Positions 19,702 through 29,543 of a DNA stretch of 64,000 nucleotides are shown here, piece by piece (the stretch's first letter is position 1; every line of letters starts with the position of its first letter). The notes beneath the pieces were generated by a model. It did no database searches and was not told the origin of the DNA. It saw only the letters and a program-made list of their open reading frames with translations. The DNA is taken from assembly GCF_000733765.1 (NCBI RefSeq), contig NZ_JPOG01000001.1, positions 1,922,001 through 1,986,000 on the forward strand. Direction: 5' to 3'. The DNA is from Algiphilus aromaticivorans DG1253 (lineage in GTDB: Bacteria; Pseudomonadota; Gammaproteobacteria; Nevskiales; Nevskiaceae). Both the position numbers and the translations under genes were made by a program.

Positions 19702-20859
19702 GTGCACAGTCAGAGCATCCACCGCATCCGCGATGTCGCGGCCGGCGAATGGGACGCCCTCTTCAATGAGGGCTATCCCTTCGCCCGGCACGCCTTTCTG
19801 CGCGCGTTGGAGGACAGCGGCAGCGTCGCCGCGGAGCGCGGCTGGGAACCGGCACATCAGCTTTTGCGCGACGACAGCGGCGAGCTGGTGGCCGCAGCCC
19901 CCTACTACCGCAAGCATCACTCCTACGGCGAGTTCGTCTTCGACTTCGAATGGGCGCAAGCCGCGGCCAGTATCGGGCAGAACTATTACCCGAAGGGCCT
20001 GTGCGCAATCCCCTTCACGCCCGCAGCCGGCCCGCGCATCGGCGCGCGCGACGCGACATCCCGCGCCGCCATGGCGGAGCAGCTGCGCGCCTTCGGTGTC
20101 GACGAGGCGCTGTCCTCGGTACACCTGCTCTTCGCCGACAGCACCGACGCCGACGCACTGTCGCAGGCCGGCTTTCTGGAGCGCCGCGACCTGCAGTTCC
20201 GCTTCGTCAACCGCGGCTTCGCAGACTTCGAGGCCTATCTGTCCGCACTGAGCAGCGCGCGGCGCAAGAAGATCCGGCGCGAGCGCCGCCGCGTCCAGGA
20301 AGAAGCCGGCATCGCCTTCGAGACCGTGCCGGGCGACACCCTCGACGAAGCCGACTGGCAGCGCATCTACGCGCTCTATGCCAACACCTACCACGAGCGC
20401 GGGCAGCAGCCCTATCTGACACGCGAGTTCTGGCTCGACTACGGCATGGCGCCGGGAACACCGGTACGGGTGGTGCTCGCGCGCGAGGCCGGCGCCATCG
20501 TCGCCTGCGCGCTCTGCCTGCAAGGCAGCGACACCCTTTACGGCCGGCATTGGGGCAGCATCAGCAGCGCGCACAGCCTGCATTTCGAAACCTGCTACTA
20601 CCAGGGCATCGACCATGTGCTGCGCGAGGGCCTGGACTATTTCGATGCCGGCACGCAGGGCGGCCACAAGCTGCTGCGCGGCTTCGATCCGGTCATCACG
20701 CGCAGCCTGCATTGGCTCGCCGAGCCCCGCCTGCACGCGGCCGTGGCCAACTTTCTGGAGCGCGAGCGTGCCGCCGTGACCGAAGGCCGCGAAACACTCA
20801 GCGCCCATTCCGCCTATCGCCGCGATCAGGCCACGGCAGACCACCGCATCGCGCGCTAG
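19702..20859 (+). CDS. GNAT/FemAB-like acyltransferase of the DUF482 (peptidogalycan) family
   Basis: This 385-aa protein belongs to the family annotated as peptidogalycan biosynthesis/recognition or GNAT N-acetyltransferase. Landmarks are FARHAFLRALEDSGSVAAERGWEP (about residues 25-48), YYRKHHSYGEFVFDFEWA, KKIRRERR in the centre and GSISSAHSLHFETCYYQGIDH with DAGTQGGHKLLRGFDP near the C-terminus. FemAB-like proteins use aminoacyl-tRNA or acyl donors, and it sits just upstream of two aminoacyl-tRNA-dependent transferases (aat, bpt). The GTG start at 19702 lacks a clear ribosome site. The substrate is unknown. Confidence 0.85.
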   Translation: MHSQSIHRIRDVAAGEWDALFNEGYPFARHAFLRALEDSGSVAAERGWEPAHQLLRDDSGELVAAAPYYRKHHSYGEFVFDFEWAQAAASIGQNYYPKGLCAIPFTPAAGPRIGARDATSRAAMAEQLRAFGVDEALSSVHLLFADSTDADALSQAGFLERRDLQFRFVNRGFADFEAYLSALSSARRKKIRRERRRVQEEAGIAFETVPGDTLDEADWQRIYALYANTYHERGQQPYLTREFWLDYGMAPGTPVRVVLAREAGAIVACALCLQGSDTLYGRHWGSISSAHSLHFETCYYQGIDHVLREGLDYFDAGTQGGHKLLRGFDPVITRSLHWLAEPRLHAAVANFLERERAAVTEGRETLSAHSAYRRDQATADHRIAR

Positions 20860-20868
20860 AGTGAAGCC

Positions 20869-21612
20869 ATGGACAACCCGATCCGACTGCACTGGCTCGA
20901 TCCCAAGGATCCGGCGCAGCCCTTTCCGTCACCGGGTCGCGCGCTGCGCGATCCCGACGGGCTGCTGGCCATCGGCGGGGATCTGTCCGTAGCGCGCCTG
21001 CTGCGCGCCTACCGCCAGGGCATTTTTCCCTGGTTCAACCCGGACGAGCCGATCCTCTGGTGGAGCCCGGATCCGCGCACGGTGCTGCCCAGCGAGGGCA
21101 TGCACGTCAGTCGCAGCCTGCGCCGGGCCGTGGCGCGCGCCGACTACGCCGTCAGCTTCAATCGCGCACCCGATGCGGTCATGGCGGCCTGCTCGGCGCC
21201 ACGCGAACCCGGCCAGGGCACCTGGCTCGGCTTCCAGATGCGGCGCGCCTACCGCGCGCTATTCGACGCCAGTGCCCTCACCTCCGTGGAAATCTGGCGA
21301 GATGGCCAGCTGGTCGGCGGCGTCTACGGCGTCACCATCGGCGCCATGGTCTTCGGCGAATCCATGTTCTCGCGGGCCGACAATGCCTCGAAGATCGCGC
21401 TGTTCTGGCTGACGCGCTTCATGTGCGCGCAGGCGATGCCAATGCTCGACTGCCAGGTCGGCTCGCCCCATCTCGCCTCACTGGGCGCCATCGGCATACC
21501 ACGAGCGCAGTTCATCGACGCGCTCCGTCCCCTTTGTGAAGCCCCCGCGCCCCACTGGATCGTTCCGGACGAGGCTCCGCAATCCCCCTCCCACCTGCCC
21601 GAGCCATGCTGA
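20869..21612 (+). CDS. aat: Leucyl/phenylalanyl-tRNA-protein transferase
   Basis: Aat adds Leu or Phe from charged tRNA to proteins with N-terminal Arg or Lys, creating primary N-degrons for ClpS-ClpAP. The 247-aa protein shows the family start WLDPKDPAQPFPSP, the LLAIGGDLS and GIFPWFNPDEPILWWSPDPR blocks and FGESMFSRADNASKIAL. It overlaps bpt by 7 bp and lies close to clpA/clpS, so tagging and degradation genes are adjacent. Confidence 0.96.
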   Translation: MDNPIRLHWLDPKDPAQPFPSPGRALRDPDGLLAIGGDLSVARLLRAYRQGIFPWFNPDEPILWWSPDPRTVLPSEGMHVSRSLRRAVARADYAVSFNRAPDAVMAACSAPREPGQGTWLGFQMRRAYRALFDASALTSVEIWRDGQLVGGVYGVTIGAMVFGESMFSRADNASKIALFWLTRFMCAQAMPMLDCQVGSPHLASLGAIGIPRAQFIDALRPLCEAPAPHWIVPDEAPQSPSHLPEPC

Positions 21613-22322
21613 GCGGCAACGAGAACATCAGCCTGCTGATCACGCAGCCGCACGCCTGCAGCTATCTGGCGGACCGCACGGCGCGCAATCTGGTGGTCGA
21701 TCCGCGTCTGCGCCTCGACGGTCCGCGCTACGAGCAACTGCTCGGCCAGGGTTTCCGTCGCAGCGGTGACGCCGTCTACCGGCCGCACTGTCCGCAGTGC
21801 AACGCCTGCACGCCGGTGCGCATCCCGGTGGCGAATTTCACTCCCAATCGCGCGCAGCGCCGCTGCGAGCGCGGCAACACGGATCTGGCGCTGGTGCGCA
21901 CGGCCAGCATTAACGACGACATCCTGGGACTCTACGAGCGCTACCTACGCGCCCGCCACAACGGCGAGGGCATGGACCCCGAGGACCACTTCGGCTTCGA
22001 GCGCTTCACGGCCTGCAGCTGGCTGCCCGTCGAGTACTGGCAGTTTTTCGCCGGCGAGCGGCTGGTGGCCTGCGCCGTCGTCGACGTGCTGCCACGGAGC
22101 TATTCAGCCGTCTACACCGTGTTCGACCCCGACCCTGCCATTGCCGCGCGCAGCCTGGGCACTTACGCCGTGCTGACGCAGATCGCAGCTGCCCGCGAAG
22201 AGGGACGCCGGCACGTCTGGCTGGGCTATTGGATACCGGGCTGCGACAAGATGGAATACAAGAAGCGCTTCCGTCCGCAGGAGCAAGCGACGAGCCAAGG
22301 CTGGATATGCATTGCCGAATGA
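21606..22322 (+). CDS. bpt: Bacterial leucyl (Asp/Glu) transferase, arginyltransferase family
   Basis: This 238-aa enzyme transfers Leu from Leu-tRNA to proteins with N-terminal Asp or Glu. Conserved blocks are PHACSYLADRTARNLVVDP, FRRSGDAVYRPHCPQCNACTPVRIPV with a Cys pair, RYLRARHNGEGM and LGYWIPGCDKMEYKKRFRP. Also called Ate. Together with aat, clpS and clpA it completes the bacterial N-degron branch in this window. Confidence 0.95.
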   Translation: MLSGNENISLLITQPHACSYLADRTARNLVVDPRLRLDGPRYEQLLGQGFRRSGDAVYRPHCPQCNACTPVRIPVANFTPNRAQRRCERGNTDLALVRTASINDDILGLYERYLRARHNGEGMDPEDHFGFERFTACSWLPVEYWQFFAGERLVACAVVDVLPRSYSAVYTVFDPDPAIAARSLGTYAVLTQIAAAREEGRRHVWLGYWIPGCDKMEYKKRFRPQEQATSQGWICIAE

Positions 22323-22367
22323 GCGCACAGGGTCGATAATGCGCGGCTTATTCGACTGCGCTAATTC

Positions 22368-22586
22368 ATGGCCAAAGAAGACCATATCGAGATGGAAGGT
22401 GTCGTCATGGACACGCTTCCCAACACCACCTTCCGCGTCAAGCTGGAGAACGGGCACATCGTGACCGCTCACATCTCCGGCAAGATGCGCAAGCACTACA
22501 TCCGCATCCTCACCGGCGACAAGGTCAAGGTCGAGCTGACCCCCTACGACCTGACCAAGGGGCGGATTACCTACCGCGACAAATAG
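22368..22586 (+). CDS. infA: Translation initiation factor IF-1
   Basis: IF-1 is a 72-aa S1/OB-fold protein that binds the ribosomal A site during initiation. The sequence [19 protein letters not shown] through [16 protein letters not shown] is nearly invariant across gammaproteobacteria. It lies 45 bp downstream of bpt and is convergent with clpA. Confidence 0.98.
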   Translation: MAKEDHIEMEGVVMDTLPNTTFRVKLENGHIVTAHISGKMRKHYIRILTGDKVKVELTPYDLTKGRITYRDK

Positions 22587-22597
22587 GCGGGATAGCG

Positions 22598-22674
22598 GCG
22601 CTGCCTCGCGCAGCGTCCTACGGGAGCTTTACGCTCCAACCGAAGGAATCTCAATACCGCGCATCGCGCGATGC
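22598..22674. repeat. Palindrome-rich intergenic stretch between infA and clpA
   Basis: Three inverted repeats occur in 77 bp: CGCTGC/GCAGCG around 22599-22615, GGAGC-tttac-GCTCC at 22623-22637 and the perfect 14-mer GCATCGCGCGATGC at 22661-22674. None is followed by a T-run, so none is a classical intrinsic terminator, but they separate two convergent genes and could be REP-like or a bidirectional stop. Confidence 0.35.
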
Positions 22675-22714
22675 CGGCGCATGCGCACCGACACCGCACG
22701 CCCGTGCCTGCGCG

Positions 22715-24979
22715 CTAGACCGCAGCCGCCTCGCGCGACTGCACTTCGAGCTTGATTTCGCCGTTTTCGACACCCACGCGCACGGTACCGCCATCGGCGA
22801 GCTGACCGAAGAGCAGTTCCTCGGCCAGAGGCCGCTTGATGTGCTCCTGGATGACGCGGGCCATGGGCCGTGCGCCCATCTTGGCGTCGAAACCGTGCTC
22901 GGCCAGCCAGGCGCGGGCATCCGCATCGACCTCGAGCTGCACCTTCTTGGCGCCGAGCTGAGCCTCCAGCTGCATGAGGAACTTGTCCACCACGCGCGCG
23001 ACGGCTTCGGGCGGCAGCGAGTCGAAGGCCACGATGGTGTCGAGACGGTTGCGGAACTCCGGCGTAAACGCCTTGCGGAGGATCTCCATGGCGTCGCTGG
23101 AATGATCCTGCTCGGTGAAGCCGATGGAGCGGCGCGCCTGCACCTCCGCCCCGGCATTCGTGGTCATCACCAGAATGACGTTGCGGAAATCGACCTTGCG
23201 ACCGTTATTGTCGGTCAGCGTGCCGTGGTCCATGACCTGCAGCAGCAGATTGAAGACGTCCGGATGCGCCTTCTCGACCTCGTCGAGCAGCACCACCGCG
23301 TGCGGGTGCTTGAGCACCGCGTCGGTAAGCAGGCCACCCTGGTCGAAGCCGACGTAGCCGGGAGGCGCACCGATCAGGCGCGAAACGGTGTGCCGCTCCA
23401 TGTACTCGGACATGTCGTAGCGCAGCAGCTCGATGCCGAGAATCTCGGACAACTGACGGGTGACCTCGGTCTTGCCGACGCCGGTCGGGCCTGACAACAG
23501 GAAGGAACCGATGGGCTTGTCCGGCTGCGCCAGCCCCGAGCGGGACATCTTGATGGCCGCGGCCAGCGTCTCCACGGCCTTGTCCTGGCCGTAGATAACA
23601 AGCTTGAGGTCGCGTTCCAACCGCTCCAGGCGCTCGCGGTCGTCGGTGGAAACCGACTTGGTCGGAATGCGGGCGATGCGCGCCACGGTGTCCTCGATAT
23701 CGCGCACCTGCACGGTCTTGCGCTTGCGCGAGCCGGGAAGCAGGCGCATGCGCGCCGCCGCCTCGTCGATGACGTCGATGGCCTTGTCGGGCAGGAAGCG
23801 ATCGGTGATGTGGCGCGCCGAAAGTTGCACGGCCGCCTCCAGCGCCGGGTGCGAGAAGCTGACCTCGTGATGCGCCTCGAAACGGGTCTTGAGCCCTTCC
23901 AGAATGCGCACGGTGTCCTCCTCGCTGGGCTCGACCACGTCGACCTTCTGGAAGCGCCGCGCCAGGGCGCGGTCCTTCTCGAAGATGCCGCGGTACTCGG
24001 CATAGGTCGTCGAGCCGATGCAGCGCAGCTCGCCGTTGGCGAGCAGCGGCTTGAGCAGATTCGAGGCATCCATCACGCCGCCGCTGGCCGCGCCGGCGCC
24101 GATGAGCGTGTGGATCTCGTCGATGAAGAGCACCGCGCCCGGGATCTCGGCCAGCTCGGCGAGTACGGCCTTGAGGCGCTTCTCGAAATCGCCCCGATAC
24201 TTGGTGCCTGCGATCAGCGCGCCGAGATCGAGGCTGAAGACCGTCGAATCCTTCAGCGCCTCGGGCACGCGGTTCTCGGTCACCAGCCAGGCCAGCCCCT
24301 CGGCGATAGCGGTCTTGCCAACACCGGCTTCGCCCACCAGCAGCGGGTTGTTCTTGCGCCGGCGGCAGAGCGTCTGCATGACGCGCTCGACCTCGTGTTC
24401 GCGGCCGATCAGCGGGTCGACACTGCCCTTGCGCGCGCGGTCATTGAGATTGGTCGCGTACTGCTCCAGCGCCGTGGCTTCCTGATTGGGGCGGCTCTGG
24501 CTGCCCGTAGCCTCCGAGGTGCTCTCCTCGGTCGACTCGCTGCCTGGCACCTTGGAGATGCCATGCGACAGGTAGTTGACGACATCCAGCCGCGACACGC
24601 CTTCCTGCGCGAGCAGATAGACGGCATGAGTATCCTTCTCGGAGAAGATGGCAACCAGCACGTTCAGCGTCGACACCTGCTTCCGGCCGGCGGACTGCAC
24701 GTGATAGATGGCGCGCTGCAGCACCCGCTGGAAGGAGAGCGTCGGCTGCACGTCGCGGTCGGCCGGCTCGCCCTCGGCGGAGACGTTGTTGGCGATATAT
24801 TCGCGCAGCCCGGTCTCGAGCTGATCAAGATTCGCGCCGGTGGCGCCCAACACCTCGCTGACATTGGCATCGGAGAGCAGCGCCAACAGCAGATGCTCGA
24901 CCGTGAGCATGTCGTGGTGCTCGTTGCGCGCCTGCAGGAAGGCGGCGTCGAGGGCTTTCTGCAGTTCATCGGAGAGCAT
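22715..24979 (-). CDS. clpA: ATP-dependent Clp protease ATP-binding subunit ClpA
   Basis: ClpA is an AAA+ unfoldase that feeds ClpP and receives N-degron substrates from ClpS. The 754-aa protein has an N-domain ([35 protein letters not shown]), AAA1 Walker A VGEAGVGKTAIAEGLA (about residue 215) with VLFIDEIHTLIGAGAASGG, and AAA2 Walker A LLSGPTGVGKTEVTRQL with VVLLDEVEKAHPDVFN. The ClpP-binding loop I/LGF-type segment is in RRSIGFTEQD. The start overlaps the clpS stop by one base (TGATG). Confidence 0.97.
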   Translation of the reverse strand: MLSDELQKALDAAFLQARNEHHDMLTVEHLLLALLSDANVSEVLGATGANLDQLETGLREYIANNVSAEGEPADRDVQPTLSFQRVLQRAIYHVQSAGRKQVSTLNVLVAIFSEKDTHAVYLLAQEGVSRLDVVNYLSHGISKVPGSESTEESTSEATGSQSRPNQEATALEQYATNLNDRARKGSVDPLIGREHEVERVMQTLCRRRKNNPLLVGEAGVGKTAIAEGLAWLVTENRVPEALKDSTVFSLDLGALIAGTKYRGDFEKRLKAVLAELAEIPGAVLFIDEIHTLIGAGAASGGVMDASNLLKPLLANGELRCIGSTTYAEYRGIFEKDRALARRFQKVDVVEPSEEDTVRILEGLKTRFEAHHEVSFSHPALEAAVQLSARHITDRFLPDKAIDVIDEAAARMRLLPGSRKRKTVQVRDIEDTVARIARIPTKSVSTDDRERLERLERDLKLVIYGQDKAVETLAAAIKMSRSGLAQPDKPIGSFLLSGPTGVGKTEVTRQLSEILGIELLRYDMSEYMERHTVSRLIGAPPGYVGFDQGGLLTDAVLKHPHAVVLLDEVEKAHPDVFNLLLQVMDHGTLTDNNGRKVDFRNVILVMTTNAGAEVQARRSIGFTEQDHSSDAMEILRKAFTPEFRNRLDTIVAFDSLPPEAVARVVDKFLMQLEAQLGAKKVQLEVDADARAWLAEHGFDAKMGARPMARVIQEHIKRPLAEELLFGQLADGGTVRVGVENGEIKLEVQSREAAAV

Positions 24980-25296
24980 CAGGCTTCCTCCATTACGGTC
25001 AGCAGGGGGTGCTGGTGGCGACGGGCGTACTCGTTGACCTGCGCAACCTTGGTTTCGGCAATCTCGGCGGGGAAGACACCGGCCACGCTCCGGCCCTGGG
25101 TGTGAATCTGCATCATGATCTGCACCGCCTTCTCTCGGGAGTGACGAAAGAACTGCTGCAAAACCTGGACCACAAACTCCATGGGCGTGTAGTCATCGTT
25201 GAGCATGATCACCTTGTAGCGCGGCGGCTGCTTCAGCTTCGGCCGCGCGGTCTCGGTGGCCAGACCCGCTGACTGTTGATCGTGTGAATCGCTCAT
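24979..25296 (-). CDS. clpS: Clp protease adaptor ClpS
   Basis: ClpS is a 105-aa N-recognin that binds N-terminal Leu, Phe, Trp or Tyr and delivers substrates to ClpA. It shows [23 protein letters not shown] (binding-pocket DDYTPM) and [24 protein letters not shown]. It is translationally coupled to clpA. Confidence 0.97.
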   Translation of the reverse strand: MSDSHDQQSAGLATETARPKLKQPPRYKVIMLNDDYTPMEFVVQVLQQFFRHSREKAVQIMMQIHTQGRSVAGVFPAEIAETKVAQVNEYARRHQHPLLTVMEEA

Positions 25297-25346
25297 GACC
25301 TCATTGTAGCGATGCTGATCCGTCTACCCCGCGATCTTCGACAGCG

Positions 25347-26519
25347 TCAGAAGCTGGCAATTCCCGTCTGCCACCTACCGAGTATCAGCGCATGGACATC
25401 GTGCGTCCCCTCGTAAGTGTTGACGGTTTCCAGATTCAGCATGTGCCGCATGACCGGATAGGCGTCACTGATGCCATTGGCCCCCAGCATATCGCGCGCC
25501 TGCCTGGCGATGTCGAGCGCCTTGCCGGCGTTGTTGCGCTTGAGCAGGGAAACCGCCTCATGTGGGCTCTCGCCGGCGTCTAGGAGCTGCCCCAGGCGCA
25601 GAGCGGCCTGCAAACCCAGCGCGATTTCGGTCTGCATATCGGCCAACTTGCGCTGTACCAGCTGGTTGGCCGCCAGGGGGCGGCCGAACTGCTCGCGCTC
25701 GAGAACATAGTCGCGCGCGGCGTGCCAGCAGCTCTCGGCTGCCCCCATCGTGCCCCAGCAGATGCCGTAGCGCGCCTTGCTCAGGCAGGCGAAGGGAGCC
25801 TTGATGCCCGACGCCCCGGGCAGACGCCGCGCCTCGGGCACGGGCGCATCATCAAGCGCGATCTGGCCGGTCGGCGAGGCGCGCAATGAGAGCTTGCCGT
25901 CGATGGCCGGTGTCGAAAGCCCCGGTGTGTCGCGCTCGACGAGAAAACCATTGATGCGGTCTTCCTCGTCGCGCGCCCAGACCAGCAGCAAATCGGCGAT
26001 GGGCGCGTGACTGATCCAGGTCTTGGTGCCGGACAGCCGCCAGCTACCGTCATCGCCGCGACGGGCACGGGTATGCATCCCGCCAGGATCGGAGCCGTGA
26101 TCGGGTTCGGTCAGCCCAAAGGCGCCCAACAAGCGCCCACCGGCCAGTTCGGGCAGATAGCGGCTCCGCTGCTCGGGGCTGCCGAAGCGATGGATCGGGT
26201 ACATGACCAGCGAGGATTGCACCGACAGCAGCGAGCGGTAGGCCGAATCGACGCCCTCGATGGCACGCGCCACCAGGCCGTAGAGCAGGTGGCTGCCACC
26301 GGGACAGCCGTGATCTTCCAGCGTCAGCCCGAAAAGGCCGAGCTGACCGAACTGTCGGACCAGCGCTCGGTCGAAGTGCTCGTCGCGATAAGCGGCGCGT
26401 ATACCTGGCGACAGGGCTTCGCGGGCGAAACGCGCCGCTGCCTCGGCGCCGGCGCGCTCTTCGGGGGACAGTTGTGCTTGCAGCTGCAGGGGATCACGCC
26501 AGTCAATGGATGACATCAT
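25347..26519 (-). CDS. gcdH: Acyl-CoA dehydrogenase, glutaryl-CoA dehydrogenase type
   Basis: This is a 390-aa FAD-dependent acyl-CoA dehydrogenase. Family markers are [16 protein letters not shown] (about residues 130-145), TKTWISHAP, the FAD-binding [21 protein letters not shown] and the catalytic glutamate in [15 protein letters not shown] near the C-terminus. Overall order and the [13 protein letters not shown] block favour glutaryl-CoA dehydrogenase, which converts glutaryl-CoA to crotonyl-CoA in lysine and tryptophan breakdown. It is divergent from the gsp operon and has no pathway partners in the window, so substrate assignment rests on family resemblance. Confidence 0.85.
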   Translation of the reverse strand: MMSSIDWRDPLQLQAQLSPEERAGAEAAARFAREALSPGIRAAYRDEHFDRALVRQFGQLGLFGLTLEDHGCPGGSHLLYGLVARAIEGVDSAYRSLLSVQSSLVMYPIHRFGSPEQRSRYLPELAGGRLLGAFGLTEPDHGSDPGGMHTRARRGDDGSWRLSGTKTWISHAPIADLLLVWARDEEDRINGFLVERDTPGLSTPAIDGKLSLRASPTGQIALDDAPVPEARRLPGASGIKAPFACLSKARYGICWGTMGAAESCWHAARDYVLEREQFGRPLAANQLVQRKLADMQTEIALGLQAALRLGQLLDAGESPHEAVSLLKRNNAGKALDIARQARDMLGANGISDAYPVMRHMLNLETVNTYEGTHDVHALILGRWQTGIASF

Positions 26520-26592
26520 TGTTCAAGGAAAACGGACTTCGTACCGATTCTAGACGCTGCGCCGGCGGTCTCCGACAAGTATCATCCGGGCT

Positions 26593-27477
26593 GTGAACCT
26601 GGTCACCCTCCAAACGCTGTACGAACGGCACGCCCCAAAGGCGGCCTCGGCCGGCGCGCTGCTTCTGGCATTGCTCGCCGGAAGCCTTATCGCGCAGATC
26701 GGCTGGGCGTTAGTGCCGCCGCCCGACACCGGCTGGCAGCCGGTACCGCGCGCGAAGACCGACGCCTCCTCTGCCGAAACGGGCCCCGGCTTCGACCTTG
26801 AGCAGCTGGTACGTGCCGAACTCTTCGGCAGCTACTCCGCGGAAGACAAGGAAGCAGAGACCTCGATCGAGGACGCCCCTGAGACCCGGCTATCGCTCAA
26901 GCTGCTCGGGGTCTACGCGGCCGATGAGTCGTCGATGTCACGCGCGATCATCGCTTCGGCGCGCGAGGATGCGGAGATCTACGCGATCGGCGATACCATC
27001 TCGCGCAATGTCACCCTGCATTCGGTGTTCGCCGACCGGGTCGTCATCTCTCGGGAAGGGGCCCTCGAGACGCTACGCATGGAACGCGACGAGCTGGACG
27101 AGAAATCCGCGACGCGCACTGAAGCGCCCAGCACAGCGGACAGCGGCAATCTCACGGCACGCGACCCGCAGCAGCTATCCGAGATCCGCAACGAACTGCT
27201 GCAAAACCCAGGCAACGTAACTAATTACATTCGCGTCGTACCGGCCTCCTCGAGTGGCCAGCAGCGCGGGTATCGCATCTATCCCGGTCGCGAGCGCGCG
27301 CTCTTCGAGGCAGCCGGCATGCGACCCGGCGACCTGGTCACGGCGGTCAACGGCGTGTCCCTGGACAGCCCCCAGCGCGCGATGTCGTTGCTCAACGAGC
27401 TGCGCGATGCGCGCTCGATCAATGTCACCGTCGAGCGCGGTGGCAACGAACAGAATTACACCTTGAGTATCAACTGA
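26593..27477 (+). CDS. gspC: Type II secretion system protein GspC
   Basis: GspC is the inner-membrane component that links the platform to the secretin. The 294-aa protein (GTG start) has one N-terminal transmembrane helix (residues 17-40), the homology-region domain with RLSLKLLGVYAADESSMSRAIIAS, and a C-terminal PDZ domain with YRIYPGRERALFEAAGMRPGDLVTAVNGVSLDSP. Its stop shares one base with the gspD start (TGATG). Confidence 0.9.
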   Translation: MNLVTLQTLYERHAPKAASAGALLLALLAGSLIAQIGWALVPPPDTGWQPVPRAKTDASSAETGPGFDLEQLVRAELFGSYSAEDKEAETSIEDAPETRLSLKLLGVYAADESSMSRAIIASAREDAEIYAIGDTISRNVTLHSVFADRVVISREGALETLRMERDELDEKSATRTEAPSTADSGNLTARDPQQLSEIRNELLQNPGNVTNYIRVVPASSSGQQRGYRIYPGRERALFEAAGMRPGDLVTAVNGVSLDSPQRAMSLLNELRDARSINVTVERGGNEQNYTLSIN

Positions 27478-29543
27478 TGCGCTTTCTGAAACCCCTGCGT
27501 CTGGCCCTACTGCTGGCCTTCCTGCCCCTTGCGCCGCTGCAGGCCCAGAACGCGGTGACACTGAACCTCAAGGACGCCGACATCAGCGCGCTGATCGAAA
27601 CCGTCAGCGACGTCACGGGCCGCAACTTCATCGTCGACCCACGGGTCAAGGCCAAGGTCAACGTCGTCAGCGCCTCGCCGATGACGCCGGACGCCGTCTA
27701 CGAGACCTTCCTGTCGATCTTGCAGGTCTACGGCTTCGCCGCCATTCCCGCGGGCAATGCCATCAAGATCGTGCCCGAGAACAACGCCCGGCAGGACGGC
27801 GGCAGTTCCAGCCGGGCGGCGTCCGCGCCCGACGATGAGATCGTTACCCGGGTCGTCGACATCGAGAACGTGCCAGCCGCCCAGCTAGTGCCGATCCTGC
27901 GACCACTGGTGCCGCAGTGGGGGCATCTCGCCGCCTATTCGCCGTCGAATATGCTCATCATCTCGGATCGCGCGGCCAACATCCGGCGGCTCGATCGCAT
28001 CATCCAGGAGATCGACCGCGCCGGTGACGACGATATCGAGATCATCAAGCTGGAGCATGCCTCGGCACCGGAAGCGGTCGAGACTCTCAAAGCACTTGAG
28101 CAAGGCCAGAACCGCCAGGATGGTGAGACCCCGGCCACGGTCATCGCCGACGAGCGCACCAATTCGGTGCTCATTGGCGGTGACCGCCAGCGTCGACAGC
28201 GCATGATCGATCTCGTGCGCTCCCTTGATGGCGAGGTCGAGGAAGGCGGATCGACGCAGGTGGTCTATCTGCGTCACGCCGACGCCGAGGACTTGGCTTC
28301 GATTCTGGAGGGCTACGCCCCCTCCCAAAGCGACAGCCAAGAGGCGTCGTCCTCTTCTGGACAACAGGCGCAGCGCAGCACTGGACGCCGGAGTGGCAAC
28401 CAGGACGGCAGCATCATCGCGGACCCCAGCACCAACTCGCTGGTCATCACCGCAGGCCCGAAGCGTATGCGCTCGCTGCGCGACGTTATCGAACAGCTCG
28501 ACATCCAGCGCGCTCAGGTCATGGTCGAAACGCTGATCGCCGAAATCAGCAGCACCAAGCAGGCCGAACTCGGCCTCGACTGGGCCGTATTCAACGAGGA
28601 TCGTATCGCCGCGGCCGGTCTCTTCGACCCGTCCACCGGGCAGATCATCTCCAACCTCGCCGGATTCGGATCAGGGACGGGCACGGGGAGCGGCCAGCAA
28701 ACGGCCGGCGCGCTGGGCAGCCTGCTCGGCCAGGGCGTGACCGCCGGCTTCGGCCGCATCCGGGACGGCGGCACGAGCTTCGGTGTGCTGATCAAGGCTC
28801 TGCAGGGCGATGGCGACACCAACATCCTCTCCGCGCCGACGCTGCTCACCTTGGACAACGAAGAGGCGGAATTCTCGGTGGGCCAGGAAGTGCCATTCCT
28901 CACCGGTCAGTTCACCAATACCGGCAGCCAGACGGGCAGCGTGAACCCATTCCAGACCATCGAGCGGCGCGACGTCGGCCTGACACTGAATCTCACACCC
29001 CAGATCAACGAGGGCGACCAGATCAAGCTGAAGATCGACCTCGAGGTCTCCAGCCTGGGCGCTTCATCCGGCGGCGATCTCACGCAGACCACCAATTCGC
29101 GCTCGATCACGAACACCGTCTCTGTCGAGGACGGCCAGATCCTGATCCTGGGCGGACTCATCGACGACAACGTCACCGATTCGATGTCCGGCATCCCCTT
29201 CCTCAGCCAGATTCCGGTCATCGGCGCGCTCTTCCGCTTCCAGTCGGTGCAGAGCGAGAAGCGCAATCTGATGTTCTTCATGCGTCCGCGCATCCTGCGC
29301 GACCGCGCCACAGCGGACTATCACACCCGCCGCAAGTACGAGCAGACGCAGCGCGCCCAGGAGGCCACCGACAAGCGCGTGCCCATCCTGCGCCGAGAGT
29401 ATCCGCGTCTGCAGGACTTCGAGATCTTCCTGGACGAAGGCGATACGCCCGGCAAGCCGCTGTCGGGCAATGTGGGCACCATGCCGCTGGACGAGCTGAC
29501 ATCGTCCGACAGGTCGCGTAGCCCGGGCCCGAACACGCGATGA
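27477..29543 (+). CDS. gspD: Type II secretion system secretin GspD
   Basis: GspD forms the outer-membrane secretin channel. The 688-aa protein has a signal peptide (residues 1-23, ending LQAQ), N0 to N3 periplasmic domains (first block LNLKDADISALIETVSDVTGRNF), and the secretin core with VPFLTGQ, ERRDVGLTLNLTPQINEGD and a KRNLMFFMRPRIL end. Ser- and Gln-rich inserts in N3 and a Gly/Thr-rich loop are normal. It overlaps gspE by 4 bp. The C-terminus after the barrel is about 85 residues long and hydrophilic, possibly a pilotin-binding S-domain. Confidence 0.95.
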   Translation: MRFLKPLRLALLLAFLPLAPLQAQNAVTLNLKDADISALIETVSDVTGRNFIVDPRVKAKVNVVSASPMTPDAVYETFLSILQVYGFAAIPAGNAIKIVPENNARQDGGSSSRAASAPDDEIVTRVVDIENVPAAQLVPILRPLVPQWGHLAAYSPSNMLIISDRAANIRRLDRIIQEIDRAGDDDIEIIKLEHASAPEAVETLKALEQGQNRQDGETPATVIADERTNSVLIGGDRQRRQRMIDLVRSLDGEVEEGGSTQVVYLRHADAEDLASILEGYAPSQSDSQEASSSSGQQAQRSTGRRSGNQDGSIIADPSTNSLVITAGPKRMRSLRDVIEQLDIQRAQVMVETLIAEISSTKQAELGLDWAVFNEDRIAAAGLFDPSTGQIISNLAGFGSGTGTGSGQQTAGALGSLLGQGVTAGFGRIRDGGTSFGVLIKALQGDGDTNILSAPTLLTLDNEEAEFSVGQEVPFLTGQFTNTGSQTGSVNPFQTIERRDVGLTLNLTPQINEGDQIKLKIDLEVSSLGASSGGDLTQTTNSRSITNTVSVEDGQILILGGLIDDNVTDSMSGIPFLSQIPVIGALFRFQSVQSEKRNLMFFMRPRILRDRATADYHTRRKYEQTQRAQEATDKRVPILRREYPRLQDFEIFLDEGDTPGKPLSGNVGTMPLDELTSSDRSRSPGPNTR

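Noticed and set aside
22623-22637. GGAGC-tttac-GCTCC hairpin as an infA terminator
   Set aside because: No T-run follows on either strand, so it was listed only as part of a palindrome-rich stretch.
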